Positions 9,394-17,126 of a DNA stretch of 48,673 nucleotides are shown here, in pieces. The DNA lies in the NCBI GenBank assembly GCA_937876415.1, contig CALEHE010000340.1:1-48673 (forward strand). Reading direction: 5' to 3'. The position numbers and the translations under genes are program-made. Below the pieces are notes generated by a model. The model saw only the letters and a list, made by a program, of their open reading frames with translations, was not told the origin of the DNA and made no database searches. The number at the start of each line of letters is the position of its first letter. The stretch's first letter is position 1. Origin of the DNA: an uncultured Actinomycetes bacterium (lineage in GTDB: Bacteria; Actinomycetota; Acidimicrobiia; Acidimicrobiales; Ilumatobacteraceae).

Positions 9394-10737
9394 TTAGAGG
9401 GGAGTGTTGTCGTGCTTTTTGCCTCGCAAGACTTCACGCTTGTCAACGAGGGCATCAAGGGCCGCACAAATGGCTGATCGAGTGTGGGCTGGCTCGATCA
9501 CGCCATCAACATAACCGCGTTCGGCAGCCACGTAGGGGTTCAGAAGTCGTTCGGTGTAGTCGGCCTCGAAAGCTGCTTTTTCTTCAGGAGTCGCGCGGCG
9601 TTGCAAAATTGCCGCGGCTTGTCCAGCGCCCATGACTGCTAACTCTGCCCAAGGCCATGCCAAACAGAGGTCGTTGCCCATCTTCTTAGAGTCCATCACG
9701 ATGTAGGCGCCACCGTAACTTTTGCGCAAGATGATGCAAATACGCGGAACAGTGGCGCGCCCGTAAGCAAATACCAACTGTGCGCCGTGACGAATCATGC
9801 CGCGCCATTCAAGATCTTTGCCGGGATAAAAACCAGGAGTGTCGACAAGGGTGATGATTGCAATGTTGAACGCATCACAAAACGCCACAAATCGGGCACC
9901 TTTTTGTGAGGCTGGGATATCGAGTGTTCCGGCGAGAGCTACTGGCTGATTGGCAACAATTCCGACCGGTCGACCGCCAAATGTGGCAAAGCCGGTGACG
10001 AGATTGGCCGCCCATCGCGGTCTGAGTTCTAAAAATTCACCATCATCAGCAAGCGCACGAATCACGTTTCGTACGTCATAACTTCCGGTCGATGAAGCGG
10101 GGATAACTTCGCCGGCCTCTGGTGTTGAACGATTGTTGTCATCGTCGGTCTCCCAAAGTGGAGGCTCTTCATCAAGATGATTCGGGAAGTATGCGATCAT
10201 GTTTTCGGCGAATGCGATAGCGGCATCACGATCAGTCACGACAGCAGCGGCAGCGCCAGTGAACTTTTCGTGAGCCGCAGCACCGCCGAGTTCGGCAGTG
10301 TCAATTGGTACGCCCGTAAATTCAGTGACCATTGAAGGTCCAGAGACAAACGCGTAAGCCTGTTCGGTCATGATGACATGATCAGCGATTCCGAGTAACA
10401 GGGCGGGGCCAGAAACTGCGGGTCCATCGACGATGATGATGGTCGGCACGATTCCTGAGCAGTCGGTGAGTGCTTTTGCGGCAAGTCCCCAACTATGTAA
10501 AGCAGAGAAACCCTCGCGAAGGTCGGCTCCTGATGACGCCATCACCGCTATCAGCGGTAGGCGAGCATCAACTGCGGCGCGAGCGGCGGTAGCGATCATG
10601 AGTGATGCGTCAGATGACAAGGCGCCGCGATGATCATCGGCGGTGACTTCAAGCCAGACCACTTGTCGACCGTTGAGACTTCGAATATCGGCTTGGGCTA
10701 CGCCAGGCACCTTCGATCTCAACGCCACTGGATTCAC
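9394..10737 (-). CDS. Acyl-CoA carboxylase carboxyltransferase (beta) subunit
   Basis: This protein resembles the carboxyltransferase subunit of biotin-dependent acyl-CoA carboxylases (AccD/PccB type), which moves CO2 from carboxybiotin to an acyl-CoA. The C-terminal half is well conserved: LVDTPGFYPGKDLEWRGMIRHGAQLVFAY contains the usual PGF..G..E....I..GA pattern, and RKSYGGAYIVM and KAAFEADYTERLLNPYVAAERGYVDGVI follow. The N-terminal half is divergent and the protein (447 residues) is shorter than the usual ~510-530. No biotin carboxylase or biotin-carrier gene is in the window. The GTG start at 10737 lies 17 bases after the LysR stop, so the two may be cotranscribed. The acyl substrate is not predictable. 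Confidence 0.85.
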   Translation of the reverse strand: MNPVALRSKVPGVAQADIRSLNGRQVVWLEVTADDHRGALSSDASLMIATAARAAVDARLPLIAVMASSGADLREGFSALHSWGLAAKALTDCSGIVPTIIIVDGPAVSGPALLLGIADHVIMTEQAYAFVSGPSMVTEFTGVPIDTAELGGAAAHEKFTGAAAAVVTDRDAAIAFAENMIAYFPNHLDEEPPLWETDDDNNRSTPEAGEVIPASSTGSYDVRNVIRALADDGEFLELRPRWAANLVTGFATFGGRPVGIVANQPVALAGTLDIPASQKGARFVAFCDAFNIAIITLVDTPGFYPGKDLEWRGMIRHGAQLVFAYGRATVPRICIILRKSYGGAYIVMDSKKMGNDLCLAWPWAELAVMGAGQAAAILQRRATPEEKAAFEADYTERLLNPYVAAERGYVDGVIEPAHTRSAICAALDALVDKREVLRGKKHDNTPL

Positions 10738-10751
10738 AACTTGTACAGTAC
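10738..10751 (-). promoter_or_regulatory. -10 box and GTA-N3-TAC element before the carboxyltransferase gene
   Basis: Read on the minus strand, GTACTGTACAAGT begins at 10751 and TACTGT ends seven bases before the GTG start at 10737. The pattern GTAYNNTACAAGT is shared with the icd and acn/gntR boxes. Much of the match lies in a -10-like context, so a regulatory link is only suggestive. Confidence 0.35.
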
Positions 10752-10754
10752 GCC

Positions 10755-11690
10755 CTATGGAGCCTTGAGCGGGAATGCGTCGGTGCCTACATGGAGTCCG
10801 GGTTGTCGTCCGCCGCGTTGGTTGATGAGTTCGCGAGCAATGTTGAGTGCTTCACGCGTTGGTGGGCCAGGGCGTGGGCGTTTGCGTTGTACCCAACCGA
10901 CCACTCGTCGCGGCAGTCCGGGAACCGTGATGCGTGAAAAATCTCCGGTTAACCAATTAGGAATGGCCGTGGCAGGAACGATTGCAGCCCCAAAGCCCTC
11001 AAAGGCCAGTGAAGTCATGAGCCGTACTCCGTCGATCTCGGCTTTAACGGTCAACGAAACGCCGTGGGTGTCAGCGGCTCGGCTGATGATGCGTCGCAAC
11101 GTGGCCGAACGAGGAGGTAGCAGTAACGGATGATCGCCTAGGGCTGACATCGGCAAACTTGGCAGTCCGTGCCATGGATGTTTGCTGTGAACGAGCAACA
11201 CCAGATCCTCGGCAAACAATGGTTCGACGAACAGTTCAGTGTTCTCAACAGGTAGGTGGACAATCGCAGCGTCAATTTGCCCCGCCAATAAGCGGGGGAT
11301 GAGGCTCGATGTGCCGCCTTCAGAGATGGTTGGGCGCACCCCAGGATGAGCCTGTTGTAACCGAGTTAAGAACTGTGGCATCAACCAACGACCCGTGGTG
11401 CCGATGACGCCCAGGCGGGTGTCGCCCGTGACGACATCATCAAGGGCGGCAATATCGGCCGAGATATCGTCGAATTCACGCAAAATACGACGGCCCCTCT
11501 CAACCACAAGGTTGCCCTCGTCAGTGATGTGTCCTGTTGCTCGATCGATCACGATGATGCCCAATTCTTTTTCAAGGCGGGCGATATGGGCCGACACATT
11601 GGACTGCACGGTGAACAGGGCTTTGGCGGCTGCCGAAAATGATCCATGATCGGCGATTGCGACAAGAGTTGAGATCTGGCGGAGGTCCAT
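10755..11690 (-). CDS. LysR-family transcriptional regulator
   Basis: This 311-residue protein has an N-terminal winged helix-turn-helix (residues 1-60, MDLRQISTLVAIADHGSFSA, with the recognition segment TVQSNVSAHIARLEKELG) and a C-terminal periplasmic-binding-protein-like effector domain (~90-300). It is predicted to bind DNA as a tetramer and to respond to a small-molecule co-inducer. The start ATG at 11690 has a TATCAT box eight bases upstream and a partly symmetric 22-base element over the promoter (11701-11722), suggesting autoregulation. The carboxyltransferase gene follows 17 bases downstream on the same strand and is a likely target. The 6C RNA is divergent. Confidence 0.93.
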   Translation of the reverse strand: MDLRQISTLVAIADHGSFSAAAKALFTVQSNVSAHIARLEKELGIIVIDRATGHITDEGNLVVERGRRILREFDDISADIAALDDVVTGDTRLGVIGTTGRWLMPQFLTRLQQAHPGVRPTISEGGTSSLIPRLLAGQIDAAIVHLPVENTELFVEPLFAEDLVLLVHSKHPWHGLPSLPMSALGDHPLLLPPRSATLRRIISRAADTHGVSLTVKAEIDGVRLMTSLAFEGFGAAIVPATAIPNWLTGDFSRITVPGLPRRVVGWVQRKRPRPGPPTREALNIARELINQRGGRQPGLHVGTDAFPLKAP

Positions 11691-11698
11691 CTCAAAAA

Positions 11699-11722
11699 AT
11701 GATAGTGGATATCTGCTCTATC
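11699..11722. promoter_or_regulatory. LysR-gene promoter and inverted-repeat operator
   Basis: GATAG and CTATC bound the 22 bases 11701-11722, and eight of eleven base pairs are symmetric, with GATATC at the centre. On the minus strand TATCAT (11699-11704) lies eight bases before the LysR ATG, so the element overlaps that promoter. Its other edge is three bases from the -35 box of the 6C RNA. I infer a LysR autoregulatory site. Confidence 0.5.
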
Positions 11723-11725
11723 TAC

Positions 11726-11754
11726 TTGAGTTGTAGGTGCTGATAGGGCATACT
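11726..11754 (+). promoter_or_regulatory. Promoter of the 6C RNA
   Basis: TTGAGT (11726-11731) and CATACT (11749-11754) are separated by 17 bases, which is the ideal sigma-70-type spacing. The predicted start near 11761 lies nine bases before the first 6C hairpin. Confidence 0.6.
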
Positions 11755-11760
11755 TTTCTT

Positions 11761-11870
11761 GTTATTCGCTGAGCGTTTCCCCCCAAACGCTCACGAAAGA
11801 TCCTCTAGCGAATCCCCCCATTCGCAGGGAATCAGGTTGAGAAGCCTCGCATCCCCCATGCGAGGCTTTT
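11761..11870 (+). ncRNA. 6C RNA, actinobacterial small RNA with C-rich hairpin loops
   Basis: Three hairpins follow one another. The first has a 9-base-pair stem (11770-11778 with 11785-11793) and a loop of six C. The second has a 6-base-pair stem (11808-11813 with 11820-11825) and again a loop of six C. The third is an 11-base-pair stem (11842-11852 with 11858-11868) with five C in the loop, followed by T residues, which looks like an intrinsic terminator. Two stem-loops with six-cytosine loops define the 6C RNA family of actinobacteria. A promoter lies directly upstream. From memory, the M. tuberculosis homologue B11 is next to an HAD-family hydrolase gene (Rv3661). Here too an HAD protein lies just downstream. 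Confidence 0.93.
11842..11870 (+). terminator. Intrinsic terminator of the 6C RNA
   Basis: This is a perfect 11-base-pair stem (AAGCCTCGCAT with its complement) around a CCCCC loop, ending in TTTT at 11867-11870. It separates the small RNA from the downstream HAD-PlsC gene. Confidence 0.85.
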
Positions 11871-11910
11871 CCCGTTCTTGGGACATGTTCGCTCGCCCCG
11901 CTCGGGCAGT

Positions 11911-11916
11911 TACCGT
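11911..11916 (+). promoter_or_regulatory. -10 box for the HAD-PlsC gene
   Basis: TACCGT lies seven bases before the ATG at 11924, in the same near-leaderless arrangement seen at other genes here. It lies after the 6C terminator, which supports independent transcription of the coding gene. Confidence 0.4.
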
Positions 11917-11923
11917 ACGAGTC

Positions 11924-13360
11924 ATGACCAAGGTCAACATGGGCGCGGCATTTTTTGATCTGGATCGAACTTTGTTGACCGGAGCCTCGGGAGCGGTTTT
12001 TTCTCACGCGATGCGCGACGCTGGATTGTTGACGCGCTCGGTCCCTGGCGAAGCAGCGCTCTACGAACTTTTCAATCGCATTGGTGAAACATTGCCGTCG
12101 ATGGCGTTGGCACGTCAAGCAGCAACTTTGGCGAAGGGTCAAAGACAAAGCGATATTCAACGGGTCGCTGCACATGCCGCGCAAGAACTTTTTGATCTAG
12201 TTCCACCGTACGCGTTGTCGGTGATTGCGCATCATCGTGCTGAGGGTCGCAAATTAGTGATGGCAACAACAACGCCGTACGACTTAGTAAAACCATTGGC
12301 AGATTTGTTGAAGTTTGATGATGTCCTCGCAACGCGTTATGGATTGAACTCAGACGGAACTTATAACGGTCGCATTGATGGCCCGTTTGTGTGGAATCAC
12401 GGAAAGCTTTCGGCCGTTCGCACATGGTCTGAAGCACAAGGAATTGACTTATCCGATTGTTACGCCTATTCCGACAGCGTTTTTGATACTCCGTTGTTGG
12501 CTGCTGTTGGCAGTCCTGTCGCGGTCAATCCTGATCCGCGCATGATCTTGATGGCCGCGGCGCGACGCTGGCCGGTCATGCACTTTGATGTTCCCTTAGG
12601 TGTTGCGAAGATTCCGGTGATCAATCTTGAACTGCAACGTTTGCTCTTGCAGTTGGCACGACCCGCTTTTATTCCGTTTGCTCAATTTGATATTGACGGA
12701 ACCGAGAACATTCCCTCTGCGGGAGGAGCAATTCTGTGTGGCAACCACCGCTCGTATTTCGATGTGATGGCGATTGCAGTCGCAGTTGCAAAGACTGGTC
12801 GACCCGTGCGCTTCTTAGGAAAGAAAGAAGTTTTTGATGCACCACTCATTGGTCAACTAGCAACAGCATTGGGTGGAATTCGCGTTGATCGTGGAACAGG
12901 AAGCGATGAGCCATTGTTGGCGGCCTCGCAAGCACTCTCTGCGGGCGAACTTGTGGCCATCATGCCGGAGGGAACAATTCCTCGCGGGCCGGCATTTTTT
13001 GATCCAGTGCTGAAGGGACGTTGGGGAGCAGCGCGTTTAGCCAAAGAAGCCAAAGTGCCAATCATTCCGCTTGGTTTATGGGGAACCGAAAACGTGTGGC
13101 CCCGTTCGTCGCGTTTACCGAATCTCTTGAATGTGACAAGTCCGCCTCAGATCACGATTCGCGTGGGCGAAGCATTGACGATGACAGCAAAGTCGCCAGA
13201 TCCCGACACCAAGCGCATCATGTTGGCGATTAGTGCCCTGTTGCCTGAAGAGGGTCGGTTGAAGCGAGCACCAACTGAAGAAGAATTACGGCGCTCGTAT
13301 CCGTCAAGTTACAAAGGTGAACCTGCGAACGAATCAAAGCGTCGTCCCGGCACTGACTAG
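11924..13360 (+). CDS. Bifunctional HAD-IB phosphatase / PlsC acyltransferase
   Basis: This 478-residue fusion resembles mycobacterial PlsC (Rv2483c type). The N-terminal HAD subfamily IB domain (~1-205) has motif I FFDLDRTLL (Asp12, Asp14), motif II in MATTTPYD and motif III AYSDSVFDTPLL. The PlsC 1-acylglycerol-3-phosphate acyltransferase domain (~250-450) shows GNHRSYFD (His275, Asp280) and PEGTIPRG. It probably makes phosphatidic acid by acylating lysophosphatidate at the membrane. The role of the HAD part is unknown. The frame is open back to 11759, but that stretch is the 6C RNA, so the start is the ATG at 11924. The gene is convergent with the nitroreductase, ten bases away. Confidence 0.9.
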   Translation: MTKVNMGAAFFDLDRTLLTGASGAVFSHAMRDAGLLTRSVPGEAALYELFNRIGETLPSMALARQAATLAKGQRQSDIQRVAAHAAQELFDLVPPYALSVIAHHRAEGRKLVMATTTPYDLVKPLADLLKFDDVLATRYGLNSDGTYNGRIDGPFVWNHGKLSAVRTWSEAQGIDLSDCYAYSDSVFDTPLLAAVGSPVAVNPDPRMILMAAARRWPVMHFDVPLGVAKIPVINLELQRLLLQLARPAFIPFAQFDIDGTENIPSAGGAILCGNHRSYFDVMAIAVAVAKTGRPVRFLGKKEVFDAPLIGQLATALGGIRVDRGTGSDEPLLAASQALSAGELVAIMPEGTIPRGPAFFDPVLKGRWGAARLAKEAKVPIIPLGLWGTENVWPRSSRLPNLLNVTSPPQITIRVGEALTMTAKSPDPDTKRIMLAISALLPEEGRLKRAPTEEELRRSYPSSYKGEPANESKRRPGTD

Positions 13361-13370
13361 CCGGCATCGT

Positions 13371-14036
13371 TTAGATCGTAAACGGTGAGCCGTTGAACGC
13401 GTCAATGGTTGTGAACTTGTCGACCGCGTGACGTTTGAGTTTGGTTGTTTGTTTGATCGGATGGCCAAGAAAGATGGTCGCGGCAAGTGCCCAGTTTTGC
13501 GGTAGTCCGAGTAATGGTCCAGTAGTTGGCTCAACGCGTGAAGCAAAAGTTGTGATGACGCCGCCTAGCCCGCGAGAACGAGCAGCAAGAACAACGCTCC
13601 AACAAAACGGGTAGATCGATGCGCCACCAGTGATGGTTGCACGGTCGAGATCTTTGTCCATCATTGCTATCGAGCCGAGATCGGCGGCTACTGCTAGTAC
13701 AACTGGAATATTTCCGATGTTGTCTAAAAGGTCGTTGGGAACATTTCCTGGCGTTACCGATGCAAGTTGATAAGCCGATGCATCGACAACTGTGAATGGA
13801 GTTTTCCCGGTCGCAGATATTGCAACGTATTCATCCCAAACTGGTTTCATGGACTCGCCAAGTTGGTGACGCAACGTTGGATCTTTGACGACAACTACTC
13901 GCCACGGCTGGCGATTGCCGCCACTCGGTGCAAATCTCGCATCGTCAAGAATGTCATGTACGACTTGATCGTCAACAACTTGGTCGGTGAAACCACGAAT
14001 GGCACCCGTGGTTCGGATGCCATCGCGAAGTTCCAT
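13371..14036 (-). CDS. Nitroreductase-family flavoprotein
   Basis: This 221-residue protein is a predicted FMN-dependent NAD(P)H oxidoreductase of the nitroreductase superfamily. The FMN-phosphate-binding start is visible in RTTGAIRGFTDQVV, followed by the hallmark DARFAPSGGNRQPWRVVVVKD (residues ~31-52) and the C-terminal half with SRGLGGVITTF and ALAATIFLGHP. The substrate cannot be predicted, since the family also reduces quinones, flavins and nitroaromatics. It lies 30 bases downstream of aconitase on the same strand and is probably transcribed with it. Confidence 0.9.
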   Translation of the reverse strand: MELRDGIRTTGAIRGFTDQVVDDQVVHDILDDARFAPSGGNRQPWRVVVVKDPTLRHQLGESMKPVWDEYVAISATGKTPFTVVDASAYQLASVTPGNVPNDLLDNIGNIPVVLAVAADLGSIAMMDKDLDRATITGGASIYPFCWSVVLAARSRGLGGVITTFASRVEPTTGPLLGLPQNWALAATIFLGHPIKQTTKLKRHAVDKFTTIDAFNGSPFTI

Positions 14037-14066
14037 ATTGATGATCTCAGGTCAAGCAGCGACGGC

Positions 14067-16334
14067 TCAGTTGCCGCTGGCGACTTTGGCCCGCACGATG
14101 TTGAGTGCCGAACCTGCCTTGAACCATTCGACTTGTTCGGGGCTGAAAGTTTGGACTCCTTCAAAGTCAATGATGGTGCCATCGGGCTTGACGATCTGAC
14201 ACTTCACATTTTGACCAGGAACCGGAGGAAGGTTGAGCACGTTGATGCGATCATCCTCGCCGATGAGGTCGTAGGTGTTTGGATCAGCAAATGTCAACGG
14301 GACCAAACCCTGCTTCTTGAGATTGGTCTCGTGGATGCGAGCGAATGAACGAGCGAAAATCACAACGCCACCACGGAAGCGCGGTTCCATTGCAGCGTGT
14401 TCGCGTGATGAGCCTTCGCCATAGTTGCGGTCGCCAATTGCGCACCAGCGAATACCAGCATTGCTGTAGTTCTTGGCGATATCGGGGTAGAGGCGGGTGG
14501 CTCCATCGGTGATGTCTTTACCTTCACCAACTGCATCGTCGTATGCATTGACAGCACCGATGAACAAGTTCCCCGAAATGTTTTCGAGGTGACCGCGATA
14601 GGTGAGCCATTTACCAGCGGCCGAAATATGGTCGGTGGTGCACTTGCCTTTGGCCTTCATGAGCACGGGCAGACCAAGATAATCCTTGCCGTCCCATGCG
14701 GGGAATGGTTCAAGCAATTGCAAGCGTGTACTCGTTGGGCTGACGGCAACAGAGACTCCACTTCCGTCTGCAGGAGGAGCAGTAAATGTATTTGAGCCCG
14801 GGTCGTAACCATCGCTTGGCAATACCTCGCCGATTGGTGCAATCAGGCGCACTTCGGTTCCATCAGGGGCAGTGATGGTGTCGGTCGTGGGATCAAAGTC
14901 GAGTCGACCAGATAGAGCGATTGCCATCACAGTGTCGGGCGAAGTGACGAAGCTCAAAGTGTTCGCCGAACCGTCAGCACGCTTGGGGAAGTTGCGGTTG
15001 AACGAGTTGACGATGCTGTTCGGCTTGTCAGTTGCTTCTTTTGATCGTTCCCATTGACCAATGCACGGACCACATGCGTTCGCAAGAACGGTTGCGCCGA
15101 CCGCTTCAAGATCGGCGAGTAAACCATCTCGTTCGATGGTGGCACGAATTTGTTCTGAGCCTGGGCTGATGAGTAGTTCACACTTGGCCTTGAGTCCAGC
15201 CGCGACGGCTTGACGAGCAATTGATGCAGCACGAGTGATGTCTTCGTATGACGAGTTAGTGCATGAGCCAATGAGCGCTGCCGAAACTTCAATGGGCCAA
15301 TTGTTTTCACGAGCAGCGTCACCAACTGCTTTGCCAGTTCGGTGGGCGCGATCTGGAGAGTGAGGTCCGTTGATGAGCGGCTTGAGATCGTCGAGGTTGA
15401 TCTCGATCATCTGGTCGTACTGTGCGCCTTCGTCGGGACGAAGATCGGCAGCGACTGCATCGGCGGCTGCGGCGATGGCAGCACGATTAGTGGCCTTTAA
15501 GTAGTCCGACATGTTTGAGTCGTAAGCAAATACCGAACACGTTGCGCCGATTTCGGCTCCCATGTTGCAGACTGTTGCTTTTCCGGTTGCAGAGATGCTG
15601 TCGGCGCCGGGTCCGAAATATTCGACGATTGCTCCGGTGCCACCTTCGACCGTAAGAACACGAGCAACTTCAAGAATGACGTCTTTGGGTGATGACCAAC
15701 CGCTGAGTGTTCCGGTCAGTTTGACGCCGATCACTTTGGGCCATTTCACGTTGAAGGGGAAACCAGTCATCACGTCAACTGCGTCGGCTCCACCGACACC
15801 AATGGCAACCATTCCGAGTCCACCAGCATTCGGTGTGTGGCTGTCGGTGCCGATCATCATGCCGCCGGGGAACGCATAGTTCTCGAGCACAACTTGGTGA
15901 ATGATTCCGCTACCGGGACCCCAAAAACCAATGCCGTATTTAGCCGACACGGTCTTCAAGAAGTCGTACACCTCGTGGTTGTCTTCAATGGCAACACCGA
16001 GGTCGATCTTGGCGCCAACTTTGGCCAAGATGAGGTGATCGCAGTGAACAGTCGATGGCACTGCGGTGGTTGGGAGACCGGCTGTCATGAACTGCAGCAA
16101 AGCCATTTGTGCCGTGGCATCTTGCATGGCCACGCGATCGGGATTGAAGTCGGCGTAACTTCCGCCACGCACCATTTCTTGAGTGGTGGGATCAACGAGG
16201 TGGTTGATCAAAATCTTTTCGGCCAATGTGAGTGGGCGCCCAAGACGTTGGCGACCTAGCGCGGAACGCTCGGTGAGCGTGGAATACACGTTGTTGACTA
16301 GTTCGACGGGGGTGCCTGCGGAAACGGAGCTCAT
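14067..16334 (-). CDS. acn: Aconitate hydratase, mitochondrial-type
   Basis: This cytosolic [4Fe-4S] TCA enzyme interconverts citrate and isocitrate through cis-aconitate. The 755-residue sequence fits the mitochondrial-type clade rather than the longer AcnA/IRP type. The three cluster cysteines are Cys358 in [10 protein letters not shown] and Cys421 and Cys424 in [11 protein letters not shown], the same numbers as in mature mammalian mitochondrial aconitase. The C-terminal swivel domain carries [20 protein letters not shown]. The frame is open a few codons further, but ATG 16334 has a TATACT box exactly six bases upstream and gives [12 protein letters not shown]. The gene is divergent from a GntR regulator with which it shares overlapping promoters. 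Confidence 0.97.
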   Translation of the reverse strand: MSSVSAGTPVELVNNVYSTLTERSALGRQRLGRPLTLAEKILINHLVDPTTQEMVRGGSYADFNPDRVAMQDATAQMALLQFMTAGLPTTAVPSTVHCDHLILAKVGAKIDLGVAIEDNHEVYDFLKTVSAKYGIGFWGPGSGIIHQVVLENYAFPGGMMIGTDSHTPNAGGLGMVAIGVGGADAVDVMTGFPFNVKWPKVIGVKLTGTLSGWSSPKDVILEVARVLTVEGGTGAIVEYFGPGADSISATGKATVCNMGAEIGATCSVFAYDSNMSDYLKATNRAAIAAAADAVAADLRPDEGAQYDQMIEINLDDLKPLINGPHSPDRAHRTGKAVGDAARENNWPIEVSAALIGSCTNSSYEDITRAASIARQAVAAGLKAKCELLISPGSEQIRATIERDGLLADLEAVGATVLANACGPCIGQWERSKEATDKPNSIVNSFNRNFPKRADGSANTLSFVTSPDTVMAIALSGRLDFDPTTDTITAPDGTEVRLIAPIGEVLPSDGYDPGSNTFTAPPADGSGVSVAVSPTSTRLQLLEPFPAWDGKDYLGLPVLMKAKGKCTTDHISAAGKWLTYRGHLENISGNLFIGAVNAYDDAVGEGKDITDGATRLYPDIAKNYSNAGIRWCAIGDRNYGEGSSREHAAMEPRFRGGVVIFARSFARIHETNLKKQGLVPLTFADPNTYDLIGEDDRINVLNLPPVPGQNVKCQIVKPDGTIIDFEGVQTFSPEQVEWFKAGSALNIVRAKVASGN

Positions 16335-16336
16335 CA

Positions 16337-16356
16337 GACAAGTATAATACAAGTGT
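16337..16356. promoter_or_regulatory. Overlapping divergent promoters and putative operator of acn and the GntR gene
   Basis: On the plus strand TATAAT (16343-16348) is followed by six bases and the GTG at 16355. On the minus strand TATACT (16346 down to 16341) is followed by six bases and the ATG at 16334. The two -10 boxes overlap by four bases and both transcripts are predicted to be leaderless. The 20-base element has the half sites GTA-TAA-TAC and matches the icd promoter at 19 of 20 positions. I infer that this is the GntR-family operator. Confidence 0.7.
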
Positions 16357-17086
16357 GCGTCAGATCAGGTACAGAGTCATAGCCGATGAGTTGCGCACGC
16401 GCGTGCAAGACGGCACTTATGGCGCCGGTCGTTTATTGCCGTCTGAATCAGAATTGGGCTCGGAGTTTGCGGCGAGTCGAGTGACGATTCGTCGAGCACT
16501 TGAAACTCTGCGCGATCAGGGACTTGTTGATGCTCGTCAAGGTTTTGGGTGGTTTGTTGCGGCGGCTCCGCTGCAACAAAGTTTGGGTCAGTTGGCGACG
16601 ATCGAAGCGCAGCTGTCCGACGGCGGCATTAAACCAGAGCGGCGAATTTTGGAGTTTGCCTTTGAAAAGGCCTCGATACAGGTCGCCAAGATTTTGGGAG
16701 CCGATCAAGTGTTGCGCGTGAAACGACTGAATTTGGCCGACGGTGAGCCATTCGCATTAGTGACGGTGTGGTGTCGCTCCGACCTGGGCCAGCATTTGTC
16801 GAGGGCTGATGTTGAGCGGTCTCCGTTTTATGAACTGTTAGATGTGCCGCTCAAAGGGGCAACTCAGACCATTGGGGCTGACGCCGCTTCGGCAGAGAAT
16901 GCCCAATTATTGGGAATACCCGTCGGCTCGCCCGTGCTTCGTTGTACCCGAACCACAACCGACACCGATGGCCGAGCCGTTTTGTTATCAGAACATGTCT
17001 TTCCGGCGCACCGCACCGAGTTTGTCGTTGAATTACCCCACGCCGAACGATCAATGGCGCCGACGGGGTTGCGTTTAGTCGAGTAG
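16355..17086 (+). CDS. GntR-family regulator with UTRA effector domain (HutC type)
   Basis: This 243-residue protein has an N-terminal winged helix-turn-helix (~1-68; [19 protein letters not shown], then [18 protein letters not shown]) and a C-terminal UTRA ligand-binding domain (~85-235; [42 protein letters not shown]). HutC-subfamily proteins are usually effector-responsive repressors. The gene is divergent from aconitase, its GTG start sits on the predicted first transcribed base, and a 20-base element in its promoter recurs at icd. The best hypothesis is an autoregulated controller of acn and icd, sensing an unknown metabolite. This role is inferred from position and sequence repetition only. 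Confidence 0.92.
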   Translation: MRQIRYRVIADELRTRVQDGTYGAGRLLPSESELGSEFAASRVTIRRALETLRDQGLVDARQGFGWFVAAAPLQQSLGQLATIEAQLSDGGIKPERRILEFAFEKASIQVAKILGADQVLRVKRLNLADGEPFALVTVWCRSDLGQHLSRADVERSPFYELLDVPLKGATQTIGADAASAENAQLLGIPVGSPVLRCTRTTTDTDGRAVLLSEHVFPAHRTEFVVELPHAERSMAPTGLRLVE

Positions 17087-17126
17087 CCCTCAGCCGTTGA
17101 CTATCAACAACTAACCTTGCCTCGGC

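Noticed and set aside
11759-11923. N-terminal extension of the HAD-PlsC frame
   Set aside because: The stretch is occupied by the 6C RNA hairpins and terminator. The family start and a -10 box lie at 11924.
13767-14348. 193-codon plus-strand open frame
   Set aside because: It runs antisense across the nitroreductase and aconitase genes and has no recognisable content.
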